Assembly (NCBI RefSeq): GCF_037975245.1
Contig: NC_092565.1
Coordinates: 19,633,999 to 19,697,998 of the forward strand
DNA: 64,000 nucleotides
Direction of reading: 5' to 3'
DNA from: Apostichopus japonicus
Lineage: Eukaryota; Echinodermata; Holothuroidea; Aspidochirotida; Stichopodidae
In this document: positions 1-12,979 of the stretch, one piece after another
Layout: every line of letters starts with the position of its first letter
Position numbering within the stretch: position 1 is the first letter of the stretch
Made by a program: the position numbers and the translations under genes
Notes under the pieces: model-generated
Databases searched by the model: none
The model's input: only the letters and a program-made list of their open reading frames with translations
Told to the model about the DNA's origin: nothing

Positions 1-627
1 AGGATACCTAGAGATTAAAATTATAAACAAACTTGAATTAAGCAGAGAAATGTTTGGCTAGAGCAGGATTCCAAACCTGGGACCTAAGGCTCGCAAGCCA
101 CGTGCTAGTCTGAATCCCGTTCTAGCCAAAAATCCTCTTTCCTCTTTAAAGTCTACCATTAGAAGATAGTAGACAAGAAATTGAAATGAAATTTGAATGG
201 AACAACGAAACAACGAAAGGATTTCAATGTGATTAGGATGCTGTTGGCTAAGGCAAAAATCAATTTCTGTTGACCTGTTGTGTATAAATCAAGTAATTTT
301 ATTGCCCATTCTTTACCAAAGGGCTACTTCTCGTCGACAAGAAGTACCTCATCGTGATAACGGGATGGTCGTGAACCCCTCAACGCTGAAAGTGATCGGC
401 ATCACTTTGTACTCCCCAATGTCCTGCCCCTCTATTTCCAGTTAAACACACTCCCTCATCCAACCCCACCCCCTACAAATTAATACTCCCCGAACCCAGT
501 TCTCTGATAATTCTTACATGATGGAAAGAAAAAAACTATCAAAATAAAGGTGTCATTTTTGAAAGGATGAAAAAAAATAATAACAATATTTTAAAAAGGT
601 TTCAAGCAATACAGCCAATTCACTTAC
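1..627. other. intron sequence of the MFSD10-like gene, left edge
   Basis: No coding exon is visible on either strand. It contains an imperfect inverted repeat at 52-130 with arms of about 18 bases (ttggctagagcaggattc against gaatcccgttctagccaa) around a GC-rich loop; this may be a degraded small repeat. Confidence 0.5.
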
Positions 628-819
628 TCTTTTATCAGCCGGGAGAGATTCCTTCAAAAACAGAACGACTAATAGAATATCCAGCAGAGCTAGACTCAGT
701 GCCAATATCGCTGGCCTGTTGACGAGGGAATCTGCGTCGAAAGAACTGCCTCTTGCAAAATATGCTCCAATCATCGGACCAATGATGAAGCCAACTGAGA
801 AAGCCATGCCAATGAGAGC
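628..819 (-). CDS. MFSD10: MFSD10-like exon 5 (TM5-TM6), last one in the window
   Basis: 192 bases, 64 codons, residues 202-265. Two hydrophobic segments (about 202-222 and 238-254) are followed by the KESLPADKR end typical of the cytoplasmic side after TM6. Donor AGA|gtaagt. I saw no further coding exon in 1-627, so the next exon lies left of the window. Confidence 0.85.
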
Positions 820-3800
820 CTAAAACATCATTGACAGAAAGAGGAACCAATGTTCCAGATTTAGAAATGTGAAATTAAGAAACGTCTCTTTTAACTTTTG
901 TTTCAGTTTATAAACTAGACGGCTTGAAAGCCAAAAAGCATTAAGATCTTCTACGAATGAAAAGTTTACTTGTCTTTAAAGAATCTGACGCATACTATTA
1001 GGTAATCTGAAGATGTAGTCTTCTTCAGTGAAGATAAGAAATGTTTTCTTGTTCTGGTCCCACCTAAATATTTTTATCATGGTTTCAGAAAATTTGGTAC
1101 AAGTACAATATGGGTACTGAGCTCCGAGCATGGGTACCAGTTCTTAACCTTGTGCTATCAGGCTTGTAGTGAGTCCCCTACTTTGTACTCATATTCGAGC
1201 ATAGTTACCTGTACTCGTCTGAATGGACTTGTACTCTAATCACATTGAGAGAAACAAATACACTTTTCATTACCAGTCTATGCTTTATACTGATATTTTC
1301 CCGATGAGATTTTTACAGCATGAGCTAACAAATTGCAACTTTCAGACACCTTTTTCTCTTCTACAATGATCTAGTATGGAACCACTCAATCCAATACAAA
1401 CTTGGCTTTCAGATAATTTTGCATAGTGGTACATAAGAATCTGCCAATAAACACTTCAAATGCAACACAATTTTTCGATCATAAATTTGTTTGTAAGAAT
1501 ATCAATTCTCAGAGGTTTCATTATTGTGAGAGTTTGGTTTACTTTCCTACACTGTACAACCAAACCAAGAGAATGATTGATATTAAAGATTTATATTTCA
1601 TACTGTGGTGAATGACCTTTCCATGCACAGTTTTAATTACACTACTTTATTTAAAAGCCTTATAGGGCACACAGAAACCCCACACCGTTCATACCTACTG
1701 TATTTCTATAATACCAGCTTGTTTTCATGCCGGCCATCATATGTGGTGTCAAATTCCTATCATTTTTGTTGCGCATTTCTATTAAAAGACACTGTTTGTT
1801 ACCTACGAGAATCTGCAATGACGAATAACTCAAACCTGTATTCAAAGTTAATAACACAGTGACAGGACATAGAATGTTGAGGTTTAATGCTATCTGCAAG
1901 AAAAGGGAGGTCTCCTAGGACCCTGCTTTGCAGTACTCTGGTCTTTTTAGAGAACAAAGAGTCACATTTTCTGGGCCATCAAATTAGAATGTATATTCTA
2001 AGAGACTGACCTCGGTCAGTTTGTGGCTTTCAAAGCCAACAAGGCTTCTTTGCTAGTTCCTGCTTGTAGGAGGATCTAAAATACATTCATATCCCACAGT
2101 CAGCATGTGACTCAATGGTACAAAATCAAGTCGATCATAATTGAAAAATTATGCCTACTGGAGAGACTTATTTTCTTAAATTTTAAATAAAAATAGTGCA
2201 TTACCTCCCTTGTTTGTAAATAGGTATTACTTTCAAGCAGCTGGTTGCAGCTAAGATTCTCTAATCATCAAATAATTTGAATATTTAACAACTGGCCTTA
2301 GAACCTACCACACTTTCCACATGGAAGCTAACTAGCCTAGCTTTATAAGTTTACATGTATAGGTTGAGGGCTGCAGCCATTACTGCCACTGACTGTAGTG
2401 GATAACTGTTAGTTAATGTTGTCATATTTTTTTGGGGTCATAAATTCAAGGATGTTTCTTCAAAAATGTAGCAACAATTTTGGGGTTCTCCCAGTGACTA
2501 ATATTTATCTATCATTTTGCGAGAAAACTTTACCATTCCTCTTCCTCTATTCTTAGTCGATGAGACATCTGTCACTATCGTTGTACTCAAACTGACATTC
2601 CCCTTGCTGATTCCACCAATGATCCTTGCCAGGACAAACAGGGGAAAATTATAAGAAAGAGCCCAGACAGCATAGGAAATGGCGATCCCAACCTAATGGA
2701 AGGATAGGAAGAGAAAAGATATATAGTGGAGAACTGTATAGTCATTACCTAAAATACAACCAAAGAATTTTTAAACAGCTAATTAGGAATGAAATAAATG
2801 CTTTTGTTTTTCTAAGGAACAATACACTGGACTAAGAAAAATCCCATTATTAAAATAAATACAATTAATGTTCTTTTGTTCAAAATTCTAAAGGTTAAAT
2901 GAGATTTGGGTGATAATTCTGTTGTGATGATGCAATATCAGAATATAAATTACCGATCACTTTCTGATTGAAAATGGGACAGTACTAAAGTTCTCCATTC
3001 TTTCTATAACATCTCATATTCACTCGATGTCTAATCTAGTCCCTTTCTGAACTGTTAACTGTTCTTTTGCAATGTTATTATGGATCATTTACAACACTCT
3101 ATAATTACATTGTTATTACAAACTATCACTGTACTTGTAAAGCATTATTACAGTTTACTGATATGCAAGACCATTATATAGCTGATGACACTGGATGCTT
3201 TTCATGAATGGCAGAGAAAATCTAAAGCTGTACCGTTGTGATGATCATTAGAGGTCGTCTCCCATATTTATCTGACGCGGCTCCGATGACAGGACTCGCC
3301 AAGAATTGAAGGAAAGAAAATAATGATCCGATAATACCTGTAATCAAAGAAATCATGGAAATGGTTTGGTCTTAATGATACAACACTAATTTATGACATG
3401 GTAACAGTAATAATTCAACAGATAATTTTTTTTCCTTTTCTTCCTCCTCTTCTCTCTCCCCCCCCCCCCTTTTGGTTTGTGACATTTATTGCAACAAATT
3501 AAATCAAATAAAATTACAGCGATTTACTAACATTATGGTAAGTCTGTTGGCAAGGGATATTTTATGTGAGAGAGTAACAGAAGTTCACAATATGCCAAGG
3601 GAAAGCACCATCAGATTACAGCAATGAAAGCTGTACTCAGTAAACAATACCACAGTTAGTAATCAGAGTGGGGGGAGGGGGAAGAAGTGGGGAGAGGGGG
3701 AAGAAGTGGGGAGTGGAAAGAATTGGGGAGTGGAAAGAATTGGGGAAGGGGAAGAAGTGGGTGAATGGGAAGAAGTGGGGGAGTGGGAAGAAGTGGGGGA

Positions 3801-6800
3801 TGGTGAGCGCTTATTCAAACAAACACTTCAGTTTGTTGATTTGTTGTTCAGAATGTTGATTTGTCGTCTTGATTTGAGTCACTATTTGAACAAATTGTAC
3901 ACATACCTCCAAAAAGTACTGAGTTGTTTTTCTCTGTATCAGGAATACCAAGAAGATTACGAAAACTATCCACGGAGGACTGCATCCGCAGAAATAAGCC
4001 AGTCTGAAAGAAAAGGTACAAACGGTAAGAAATGTGTCTATAAAATTAATACATAGGTCAACAATATGATTATCTATTTAAGTGTATGAAGGTGGTGGCA
4101 TTAGAAGCAAGGGAAATAAACACCGGGATAAATAAAGTAAGGAGTAATCCACCCTTTTCTCTATCTGAAATAATCTTCAAATAAGGTTCTCCAGCCCAAA
4201 ATATCAACAGAGGGCGCTGTCATATCATTCCTATCGAGTTCCCCGAAACTTGCAGGCTGCAGTAGCTGACTTCAGATCATAACAGTACAGTGAATTAATC
4301 AATATCAATACAAACATAAACATGTATTATACATTCGTAATTATAGAAGAGATCTGTTGAAACATAGATTCAACTTTCAAGGCAGACTAATTGTTTAAAG
4401 CATGGTAACCGAAAATTAAATTCTAAAACAATGTTTTTCGTTTTGGCCAAACTGCACAACCTTGAACTAGTCAATCACCAAGCACCTCTGTATATACAAG
4501 TTCACCCAATGTGTTCACATGTTTGTGAACGCTTTCACATGTGATCCTGTGGCATTAATTATGAGATCTGTATGAAACAGTACAGATTATGCACAATATG
4601 ACAGTGCCAAGGCTAATCTTCCCCATAATTGTTATTAAAAAACATAGGTTGTAAATGTAATCATAATTTTAAATGTAAGAATTATCATGTAATCAGATTA
4701 TAAACAAAAATTTAAGCAGATAACTTAATTATGTCAATGAATAAAATGTAAACAAATAAAATGAGCCCATTGCAAAACTTTGCACGTAAACTTGCCAAAA
4801 CGTATAAGGAATACAAAATAATTAGATAAATAAGGGTATAATGGACAAATATAAGCCCATTGAAAAAACATATACATATACAGTAAAATAGGTAAGATGT
4901 TACAGAGCACTGTAAATATCAAAAAATGTGCATAAACTATGATTATAAGTATAAAATTCATTTCACAAATCGTTTAAAAACTGCTAAGATTGTGTGCATT
5001 TCTGATATGTTGAGGCAACTCATTCCATTCTTTTGTGGCAATAAATCTTTTCTTGTAAATAATTTATATCTATTATGATCACTCTTCCAACAATCTACTG
5101 CACTTTGCTTCATTTTAATGTGTCCTTTTTCTTTTCTGTTTCATTTTGCTTTCATTAAATATATAATTAAATAAGGAGTATTTTACATTTGTAAGAACCA
5201 TCCAAATTCAACTTTTACGAAACAAATGATCATTTCTGCACATTTTGAGCTGACCAATTTACATACAAGCCCAGCAAAATTGCTTTTACACTTTCCAATC
5301 GCATTTTATTTAAATTAATTCCCAGACTCTCATGAAATAAACATTAATTAATTCACAGTCAACAGAGAAGGATATTTTCATGAGATTTTAACACTTGTCA
5401 CTATTTTCATGAATTAATAAAACTTTTCATTTACCAACTTAAAGCATCAAATTAAAGAAATAAACATATTCATATTCCAAATTCCATTGAAATACACAGG
5501 ACGAGAATACAAAAATAATTTTCATTTTCATAATTTTGTTTGATTTTGTTTGTCTATTTTAATTAGAATTGTAAATAAGCTGGAGAAACATAACCCTTAC
5601 CCAACATCTGGTACATTTTCTTTCAAAATGATTTTTTTCCTTCTATTTACAAGATCTATAATTCCCCAAAGTACTGAATTATTAATAATCTGAATGAGGA
5701 CTCCAGATGTGAAATCCAGAGCACTTTTTACCATATTAGACTACTTCTTGACAGGCAACATATTATAAATATATTTATATATTTCACTGCTAAAAGTCTC
5801 TTGAGATGGCATTTGATTTACTACACAACATTTTGAGTAGCATCAATTCGTTGGTAACAACATGAGTTACCATACCAGCAACTTTCTAAACACCAGAGTG
5901 AGAAAATCTATCAAATTCAAACACAAAATTTTTGGCTGTCTTCTTGAGTTACTGGGAGATTAAAGGATATCAGTTTCAGTTTGAGAGAATGGAATGATAA
6001 ACCTCGAAAATGGCAGTTTGATAGGTTTTGGTCTAAATAAAATAAAACTGTTAGCAAACTGCTCATCCACTAGAGAGCCTGTGTTGGAGAATGTGTGAAA
6101 GTAAGTTGGCCTGACGTTTCGATCCTATCAGGATCTTCTTCAAAGGCTAAATGACAAGTAACAGTAACAGAAGGGACAAAAACACGCACAGGTTTTAGTC
6201 TACCAGACTAACATGGACTTACCTGTGAAGATGTTGGTATCAACCAACAGACAGTGGCTTGCATAATATTTAAGTGGTGGGAGAGGGGGGGGGGGGAATT
6301 CTAACTTCTCCCAACTGATTTAAATTGGGGCATGAACCTTTACGGAAAGGCCAGATGTGACTCAAGAAATTTATAAAGGAGGGGTGTGGCCCTGGGGTCG
6401 TTGTAGGCAACTCTTACATAGGGGGAGGGGGTGCAAATTTTAGACGTCAAAGGGTGCATTCTGAGCTAATAAATACTCTTTTTTGTGAGAAGTTGAAAAG
6501 TGGGTGCTTCTCGAAAGGTTCTGTTCTTCAACATTATACCAGAAATTCAAGAGTGATAAATAAAACATCTCACTGTCTCAGTGTAGCAAAATGCACTGAG
6601 GGTAGTACTAAACATGATGTTTGTTTAAGTTTGAAAATGAGTGACCATTTCTACACTGTCTGGCATATTTGCTGGGCAATATGAATGACAAATCTGTTGG
6701 AATGTCGGCTTGGAATACAACCTCTACAAGAACCATCGACAGACGAGACAAATCCCCAATGTGAACCTTTTCTACTTTTTCGTGTCCTGAACCCTATCAC

Positions 6801-8311
6801 CCCTTAGAAGGTTATCGGTATTGTCTGCGAAGTTTAGCATGCTAACAAAGAGGTGCTGAAGAGTATTCTTCTAGACGTTGCTACCCTCTCAAGTATTTTA
6901 TTTTCAGAGAGTGAAGAGTGTTTAATTTCAGCGATACAAATTCTCAATGATTGAAAACTGCTTTGAGCATGGCAATAAAATACTTAAATCATGGTTAAAA
7001 TATGATTGGCCATTATTTCACTCTCTCTTCTACATTTTAGCATCAATACTAAAGGTAATCAACCTTTTTTATTTCCTTGTTATTTTTGGCAAAACAGTTG
7101 TGGCCAGAAGGGCCTTCCAAGGAAACACAGAAGTTTAGCAAGTGCTGTATTAATGTAGTATATGACACATACTGTAGCTAACACTTGTTGAACCATTTGC
7201 TGTTACAGCAATTCCTATTTCCCACCTGCTGTGACCTTTCTCATACTACTAGTATTAATATCGTAACCTTCCAAGGCCCTTTGTTTTCTGTTTTTGGTGC
7301 AATGTTATTGATTAAGCTCAAAAGATGATGAAATATCAATAGACTACTCACTGGTGATAACAAAGGATTATTTCCCCTCTATTATTCGCAAACGTAGGAA
7401 CAGGAAATACTTTGTCCTTTCCAGCTTGTGGGTGTTAAATGGCAGAGTGCAAATATATATTACCATACTCTAGGCTACTGGTATTACTACAATAGTAACA
7501 TCCTAAAATTCAGTCTTCTAATAACCATAACCTTCCATTCATTGTAGTCATTAGGAAATTCAAGTATGTTTTTGCTTTCCCTTCATTACTCAAAATCGGG
7601 TTGTAATTTATCAAAGTTAAGACAACCTTCTAAAGTTTTCCACCACCAAGTATTAGCTTATCAAGTGAGCTATTAATGAACTTGATTCAATTCTCAACAT
7701 TTTTAGGAAACATTTCATAATAGGTATTAACTGTCTAGATCATGCAAACAGGAATTTGTGACTTTAATCTCCTTCTTTCAAATGAAAATTGACTAGACAA
7801 GTCTGCCAATAAATTACAATGCTGTGTGATACTGGAAACATTCAGCTCCCCCACCCTCCTCCCCACCAAAATTTCTCCAACATCAGCTCAAAGATGCTTT
7901 ACATTCAGTCGGGAAGGATTAGACCAACCCTCCAGGCCCAAGGACAGCCTACCACGACGGTTCATGCTCCTAACCAAATCAGTCTGTTCAGGGGACTTGA
8001 GTATTTGGCCCCCACGCCCTTTGCACATCACTGGTCCAATATGTAAGCAGACTCGACGGGGCTCTTACCTTATCATTCTGGCTATAGTAATCTAAAAGTG
8101 AGGGCAGCAGAGGCAGAATCATCGTGAAGGCCAAGAGGTCGACGATGAGGGTAACGAATACAACCGCTTGCATGGATCCTGAATCGCTTCTTTCTTCTCC
8201 TTTGCCTGATGAATCTGTTGTGTCAGCTGGAGTGTTGCCATTGGCTTCTTTTCTACCACTCTTGTTGCCATGGGAACCATCCCTAGATCTCAGATTGTAG
8301 TGTGATTTCAT
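628..8311 (-). CDS. MFSD10: MFSD10-like major facilitator transporter (5 coding exons; 3' end outside window)
   Basis: Minus-strand gene with coding exons 8069-8311, 3907-4003, 3234-3337, 2534-2692 and 628-819. All junctions are GT-AG and join in one frame, giving 265 codons before the gene leaves the window. The start is firm: an in-frame TAA lies two codons upstream of the ATG at 8311, in a GCCATGA context. Residues 1-46 are polar, glycine/serine-rich and probably cytosolic. TM1 is about residues 47-76. Residues 132-142 carry the MFS motif A loop (GAASDKYGRRP), and residues 170-185 (ARIIGGISKGNVSLST) match the MFSD10/TETRAN family closely. The family consists of 12-TM organic-anion or drug transporters related to bacterial tetracycline exporters; the substrate here is not inferable. 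The remaining C-terminal half (roughly TM7-12) must lie to the left of base 1. Family assignment is confident; exact orthology is inferred. Confidence 0.88.
2534..2692 (-). CDS. MFSD10: MFSD10-like exon 4 (TM3-TM4)
   Basis: 159 bases, 53 codons, residues 149-201, phase 0 at both ends. It carries the family signature RIIGGISKGNVSLST. Acceptor ccattag, donor ATG|gtaaag. Confidence 0.88.
3234..3337 (-). CDS. MFSD10: MFSD10-like exon 3 (TM2 and MFS motif A)
   Basis: 104 bases, residues 114-148. It contains TM2 followed by the conserved motif A, including D136, G139, R140, R141 and P142, which is the most diagnostic part of the gene. Donor ACG|gtacag, acceptor gattacag. Confidence 0.88.
3662..3802 (+). 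repeat. G/A-rich minisatellite in MFSD10-like intron
   Basis: Tandem, imperfect units of about 17 bases (GGGAAGAAGTGGGGGAGT type) about 100 bases from the donor side of the 3907-4003 exon. Reading frames across it are low-complexity artefacts. Confidence 0.75.
3907..4003 (-). CDS. MFSD10: MFSD10-like exon 2 of the coding sequence
   Basis: 97 bases, residues 82-113 plus one base of a split glycine codon. It encodes the loop between TM1 and TM2, ending in a stretch (residues 100-113, GIPDTEKNNSVLFG) that resembles the vertebrate protein just before TM2. Acceptor ctttcag, donor G|gtatgt. Confidence 0.83.
6100..6165. repeat. dispersed repeat fragment with GATCCT/AGGATC palindrome
   Basis: Contains the string cctgacgtttcgatcc followed by atcaggatcttcttcaaagg. 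Sequences of this kind are common interspersed repeats in marine invertebrate genomes. Only one copy is seen in this window, so this is a recognition call. Confidence 0.4.
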
Positions 8312-8331
8312 GGCTTAATAACAATCCTGTT
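8069..8331 (-). CDS. MFSD10: MFSD10-like exon with start codon
   Basis: Coding part is 8069-8311 (81 codons, phase 0). The acceptor at 8332 (ttcacttatag) places 20 bases of 5' UTR in this exon. The donor is AAG|gtaaga. It encodes the polar N-terminus and TM1. Confidence 0.85.
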
Positions 8332-8945
8332 CTATAAGTGAAAATGTAAAAAAAGGTATGTACAAAGTTTGAAAAGAGTGTAAATATTTCAAGTTCAAAG
8401 GTTGCTTACAAGATAATGTTGTATACGATCATAAATTTAAAAAAACACAAAACCCACAAATTCCATTGATAGAGTTCAATACCAGTGCAACACAGTAAAA
8501 TAGTACAATGTAGTCACAGTACAGCAGTATGCTGAAATTTAGTAGAATACGGTTAGCCAGTAATTACATCCAGTTCCTTACTCTGTTCCGTTGCTTACTG
8601 ACTGGGATGTTTATATCCATGGAAGGCAAAACTGGTACTCATAGCACATGAAACGCTACTTTAGACTTGAGTAGAGTAGAGGAGTGGAGAGGAGAGAGGA
8701 GATATATATTCATTCATTTGCCTTTGTCGTTTACCTCCATTTCATTAACAAAAGTCTGTTCAAAGATCAGGCTTTAGGAATCACAAATGATTTCGAGTTG
8801 CTTTAGCATCATGTTTGATCTCTAGAGTAAGGCCAAATATGTCACCAGAAACAGAACTAGTAAATATTGTTTGATACAGGTGACAAACGCCTGCAGTGAA
8901 ATTACGACCTTCCTACCGGTTTTGAACCTCTGGACATACAATCAG

Positions 8946-9260
8946 CGTCCATAGCCTAGTGGTTGGGGTGTCTGCATATAAAGCGGGAGGCCTGTGTTCG
9001 AATCCCAGTGGAGGCTGGAAGTTTTTTCACTGTTCTGGATTTTCTAACTCACTACGATTTCAATCATATATCGATATACAGTATATGTATGTAGCTACTG
9101 AGATTGGTTGAATGCAGTGGAGAATATTTGACAGCTAAATGGGCACATCATGGGACATCTACCTACCAACCATGACATGGACTCAAATTGTGCTTCTTGA
9201 AATAAAGTGTTAACAAGCTGGCCTTCACATACACACACACACATGCACACACGCACACCA
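8946..9260 (+). repeat. tRNA-derived SINE-like element
   Basis: An A box (TAGCCTAGTGG, 8952-8962) and a B box (TGTTCGAATCC, 8995-9005) are spaced as in a tRNA gene. The flanks do not form an acceptor stem. An unrelated tail of about 200 bases follows, ending in AATAAAG and then a (CA)n tract. This is the layout of a tRNA-related SINE, lying in intron 1 of the MFSD10-like gene. The 3' limit is approximate. Confidence 0.6.
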
Positions 9261-9499
9261 GCACGATTGTAAAGGTTTTAACCAAAAGGAATGCTTCTGA
9301 AGAACATTTGCTGTGATGACAACACAGACCAACTACTGTGATCTAGTCCATGAATGAAATGAAATTTAAATTGCATTCAATCAACCATATCTTGAGCTAG
9401 GGATAAACTATTGAGATGAGGCATTCAATTAACAATATGAAATATTGTATGCAGGGTGACATTGTAGGCCACAGCAATATCCCTATTAGTACCACAAAA

Positions 9500-9821
9500 C
9501 AAGGGCGTAGGAACCGGAGGGGCTGAAGTATCATTCCGCCCCCCGCTTCGCAAGTCAGAAAACCCCTTTTTCATTTCCAAATGAGAAAAAAATCTCATTT
9601 GGAGCACCAAATTGCATCTAAGGCCAGGTGAAAATGCAAAATTATTTACAAAATGGAGTGGGTGGGTTGAAGTATGCTATATTGCACCAAATTGCATCTG
9701 AGGCCACCTGGAAATGCAAAAAAATCCAAAGGGGAGGGGCACACCCCCTCCCCTTAGACCCCTCCCCCAGGCCGGCCATCAGTCCAGCCCCCCCACTCAA
9801 AAGTACCTTCCTACGCCACTG
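9500..9821. mobile_element. hAT-type MITE (322 bp) with 8-bp TSD
   Basis: The ends are CAAGGGCGTAGGAACC and CCTTCCTACGCCACTG, inverted copies of a CAGTGGCGTAGG-type terminus. Both sides carry the identical 8-base direct repeat CCACAAAA (9492-9499 and 9822-9829). An 8-bp duplication with CAGTGGCG-like ends is typical of the hAT superfamily. There is no transposase, so it is non-autonomous. Related in its ends to the element at 47408. Confidence 0.85.
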
Positions 9822-11103
9822 CCACAAAAGATGACAACATCTAACATGCTTAAACACATATACAAGACATGGTGAAGTAATAGTTATTTCTATTACTAGA
9901 ATTTACTATTAATTTCTATTAATTAAATATTAACTACAACATTTTGCATTTGACTTTTCATTATTACATTTCAAAAACCCCATTGATTTTAACTATACAG
10001 TTTGATACGTGCATGAACAGGAAAACTAAAAAATGAAGAAATATGTTTTATCAATTTCTAATATACTCATTGGAAGTCTACTGAGACTCACCTGAAGACA
10101 ATGATACTTCTTAGGTATAGTAAGGAACTAAGTCATGCAACTAACAATGAAATTCACTTCTTGATGCTACAAATTTTACAGCCAGAAATTCTTAGCATTA
10201 ACAACAACAAAGTAATCATATTTAAAGGGCATGTTCAACTTCAGTTTGAAAGATTTCATTGCTGCTAATCCCCCCATCCACCCCCCCCCCCTCCCAAGAA
10301 AATAGAAAATAAATGAATATGTATGCCAGTAGGTCACATTGATAAATAGTTCCTCTGATTGTTTGAGTTGTTGATCCAACCTTTAACAAGAGTCCAGGAA
10401 GTCCAATGAGGCTACAATGCAGTAGTGTCAAAGGTTTTAAGTTTAAACAATACCCTGTAAGATGGTTTTATGTTAAAACAATACCCTGCGAGATTGTTAT
10501 CTTTTTCTTTTAATTAAACCTTGGTCAACGTGCAATAAACTTATAGTTGTGATACCCCCATGTATAATTACAATACCATCTCTATGTCCCTACACTGTTT
10601 CAATGCTGACAAGTTGATGTGAGTGACCCCTGTGAGTGACTCCTGTGAGTGACCCCTGCGTGGACAGATACTGACCACCTGCTTTGGACTGTCCTATATC
10701 TTATCTCTGTCTAGCTTCACACATACTGTTAATATTAAAAAACAAGGATTTGTGCAAATAAAAGTATAGAGTGAGTAACATTGTGTGCCATTTAAAGGCT
10801 CCTTTATGTTAATGGAGAGGGAATACTTTTGTATTGAAATGTTGAACAGCAAGCTCTGAATATTGTATATATAAAATATAAACTGTCCCTGTACAAAACT
10901 GCTATACATCTTTGACTGGTATAGCAAGTTGCCCATTTTGCAATGGGATAACAGATAAATCAGTCACTGATTTGTGATACCATTTAAAAGTTTTTTTAAT
11001 TTTAATACCAAGTCAAATATTTGAAGAATAAAAGATAGAATAATTAACTCTCAGTTATTGACATTGGAACAATCGCAAGGAGTTACTTATCTGGAATAGA
11101 CAG

Positions 11104-11136
11104 CAAAATGCTATGCAAAATGGTCAGTTTGCTATA
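11104..11136 (+). repeat. isolated copy of the ATGCAAAATGGTC minisatellite motif
   Basis: About 1.5 units of the same sequence that forms a long array at 45231-45600, here in intron 1 of the MFSD10-like gene. Confidence 0.6.
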
Positions 11137-12877
11137 AAAATGCTACAGTGTGTAACAGTTTTTGTAAATAGTCGGAACCCAAATATTCATAATCTCAGTC
11201 AAAAGCCCTGGCGACACAAACTCCAAACATTCAATTGTTCCCTGACATTACACTTTCACAAAGCTGGGGTTGTATGTGAACTGAATACTTCCAAACTTTC
11301 CAAACATTTTTTTTCCCCGTTTACCAGTCAGTTTTTCAATGTTTATTCATCTTATAAGTTGGCCACATTTTTTGCACATCAAACAAAGGCAAAACAAAAT
11401 TTAATGTATGATACATATGTTTTTATCTAACAGTGAGGACTTTTCATTGGATCCTTGAGAAAGTGAGGGCTTTTCATTTGTTGTTTGATAAAGTGTGCTC
11501 TGCCTATAGGTCCCATGTATTCAGAGAACTGAATGTTCTAGCCAAATGTTCTTTGCCCTTGTCCATTGTTATAGTTTTCCAGTCAATATTCTGTTGTACA
11601 TTAACCTTTTAAGTTAGCAACTTTTATAGTACAATACTCAATATTTAAGAAAAAAGGAATAAACTGCTAGGTCTAACATAAACATAGTGAGCTTCTAAAA
11701 TGAGAATGCCTAAAATAAAGTCTAGCTTAGGCCTGGTCAGTTCGAAACCTGATACCACTTCATATACTTACATATAAAAGGAATGTTGACCGATCTTTGG
11801 GCCAGTCTCTGACTTTCAGGCTTGGCTTTTGGACTAATCAGATTTGCAATGCTCATCACATGTTCCATTAGGCCTAGGTCAATTAATTATGCAGATTTAG
11901 TCGTTAAAACTTGATAAATCTGGTCAACCAGCGTTACAAAGTAACTTGAGGTACCTGGTACTGTCTTACCTTTTTAATATCTACAATTACAAGTTTGGTT
12001 CGCCTCTGGAAATTTATGTTCTGACTTCCAATATCTAAAATCTGCAAACTTCAAAGCACCAATTCTTCTAACTCTTTGTCATTTGCACTGTAGCCTACGT
12101 ATGGCAGCTATTGTTACCTTTTACTTCCTTAGTCTGACCCTCACTGTTGATCTCAATTTTCAAGGTACCAAAGTACCATCGGTATGCTTATTAAAGCTCA
12201 GGCTGTTATTCACATTTTTGTGTACGTTAAAAGCATAGCCATCTTTAATGAAGTACCTGTTGCGTTTATATTAGCAGTAAGGAACGTTAGTATCAGCAAC
12301 CATTTTAAGCCTTTATTCAGCAACAAATGCGGAAGTTTACTGCATACAAATATATCCTAGACCTATTCAGCGAAACGTTAAAAGATTTCGTGGAATCACG
12401 GTTAAAATACGTACTCCTGCAAAGTCACTGCATGACTAAACAATTCTTGTAGCATATATTATTATCAAACCTTCTTACCGATATAAGTTTTTATGACGAC
12501 TAAGATATTTCAATCTTCAGACTTGGACTTGGTGTTTGTGGTCTTTGCTGCCAATGTGGGTTTCGAGTTATGTGCGCAAAACAATGGGAAGTTTGTATAA
12601 TCAGTTATTCAGTAGCAGAGGCCTGGACGTAAAGCCGCATATACATACACTGTATAGCACCATGGCTACATATCTAATAGGAATTCGTGACTTATGTTTC
12701 CATGATACAGAGAAATATAAATACATAGCTGTGTAGGATGTACTAAATTTGTACAAAAACATGATTTGCTCTATCTCTATTGTGAGAACACCATGATATA
12801 TTCGATAATGGGAGAATATTCGCTACACGCATATATGTACACCCCTCCTAGAAGATAGAAGAGTCTCATATACTCAC

Positions 12878-12960
12878 CGCGTGATCTTGGAGGAAAGTTT
12901 TCTCAAATACCGCCGCCAATTAATTTGAGTATAGAACAGCGGCCCGCGAAATTATTTTTC
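12878..12960 (-). promoter_or_regulatory. MFSD10: probable non-coding first exon and promoter side of the MFSD10-like gene
   Basis: A strong donor (GCG|gtgagta) lies at 12877/12878 on the minus strand, 4.5 kb upstream of the acceptor of the start-codon exon. The preceding DNA is relatively GC-rich (GCGGCCCGCG around 12940). This fits a short 5' UTR exon, but the transcription start cannot be placed and the right end given is only a guess. Confidence 0.3.
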
Positions 12961-12979
12961 CCACTTCGACGCGGCCACA
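12946..12979 (+). repeat. left arm of a 34-bp perfect inverted repeat
   Basis: 34 bases identical, in reverse complement, to 15839-15872. It begins GCGAAATT and ends GCGGCCACA. Similarity continues inward in broken form (TGGGCGTGG, then ACGTCACAG in both arms). Confidence 0.85.

Noticed and set aside
3706-4056. 116-codon plus-strand frame over the MFSD10-like exon
   Set aside because: Antisense shadow of the real exon at 3907-4003, extended through the G/A minisatellite.
8946-9016. tRNA gene
   Set aside because: A and B boxes are good, but no acceptor stem pairs; better explained as the head of a SINE.
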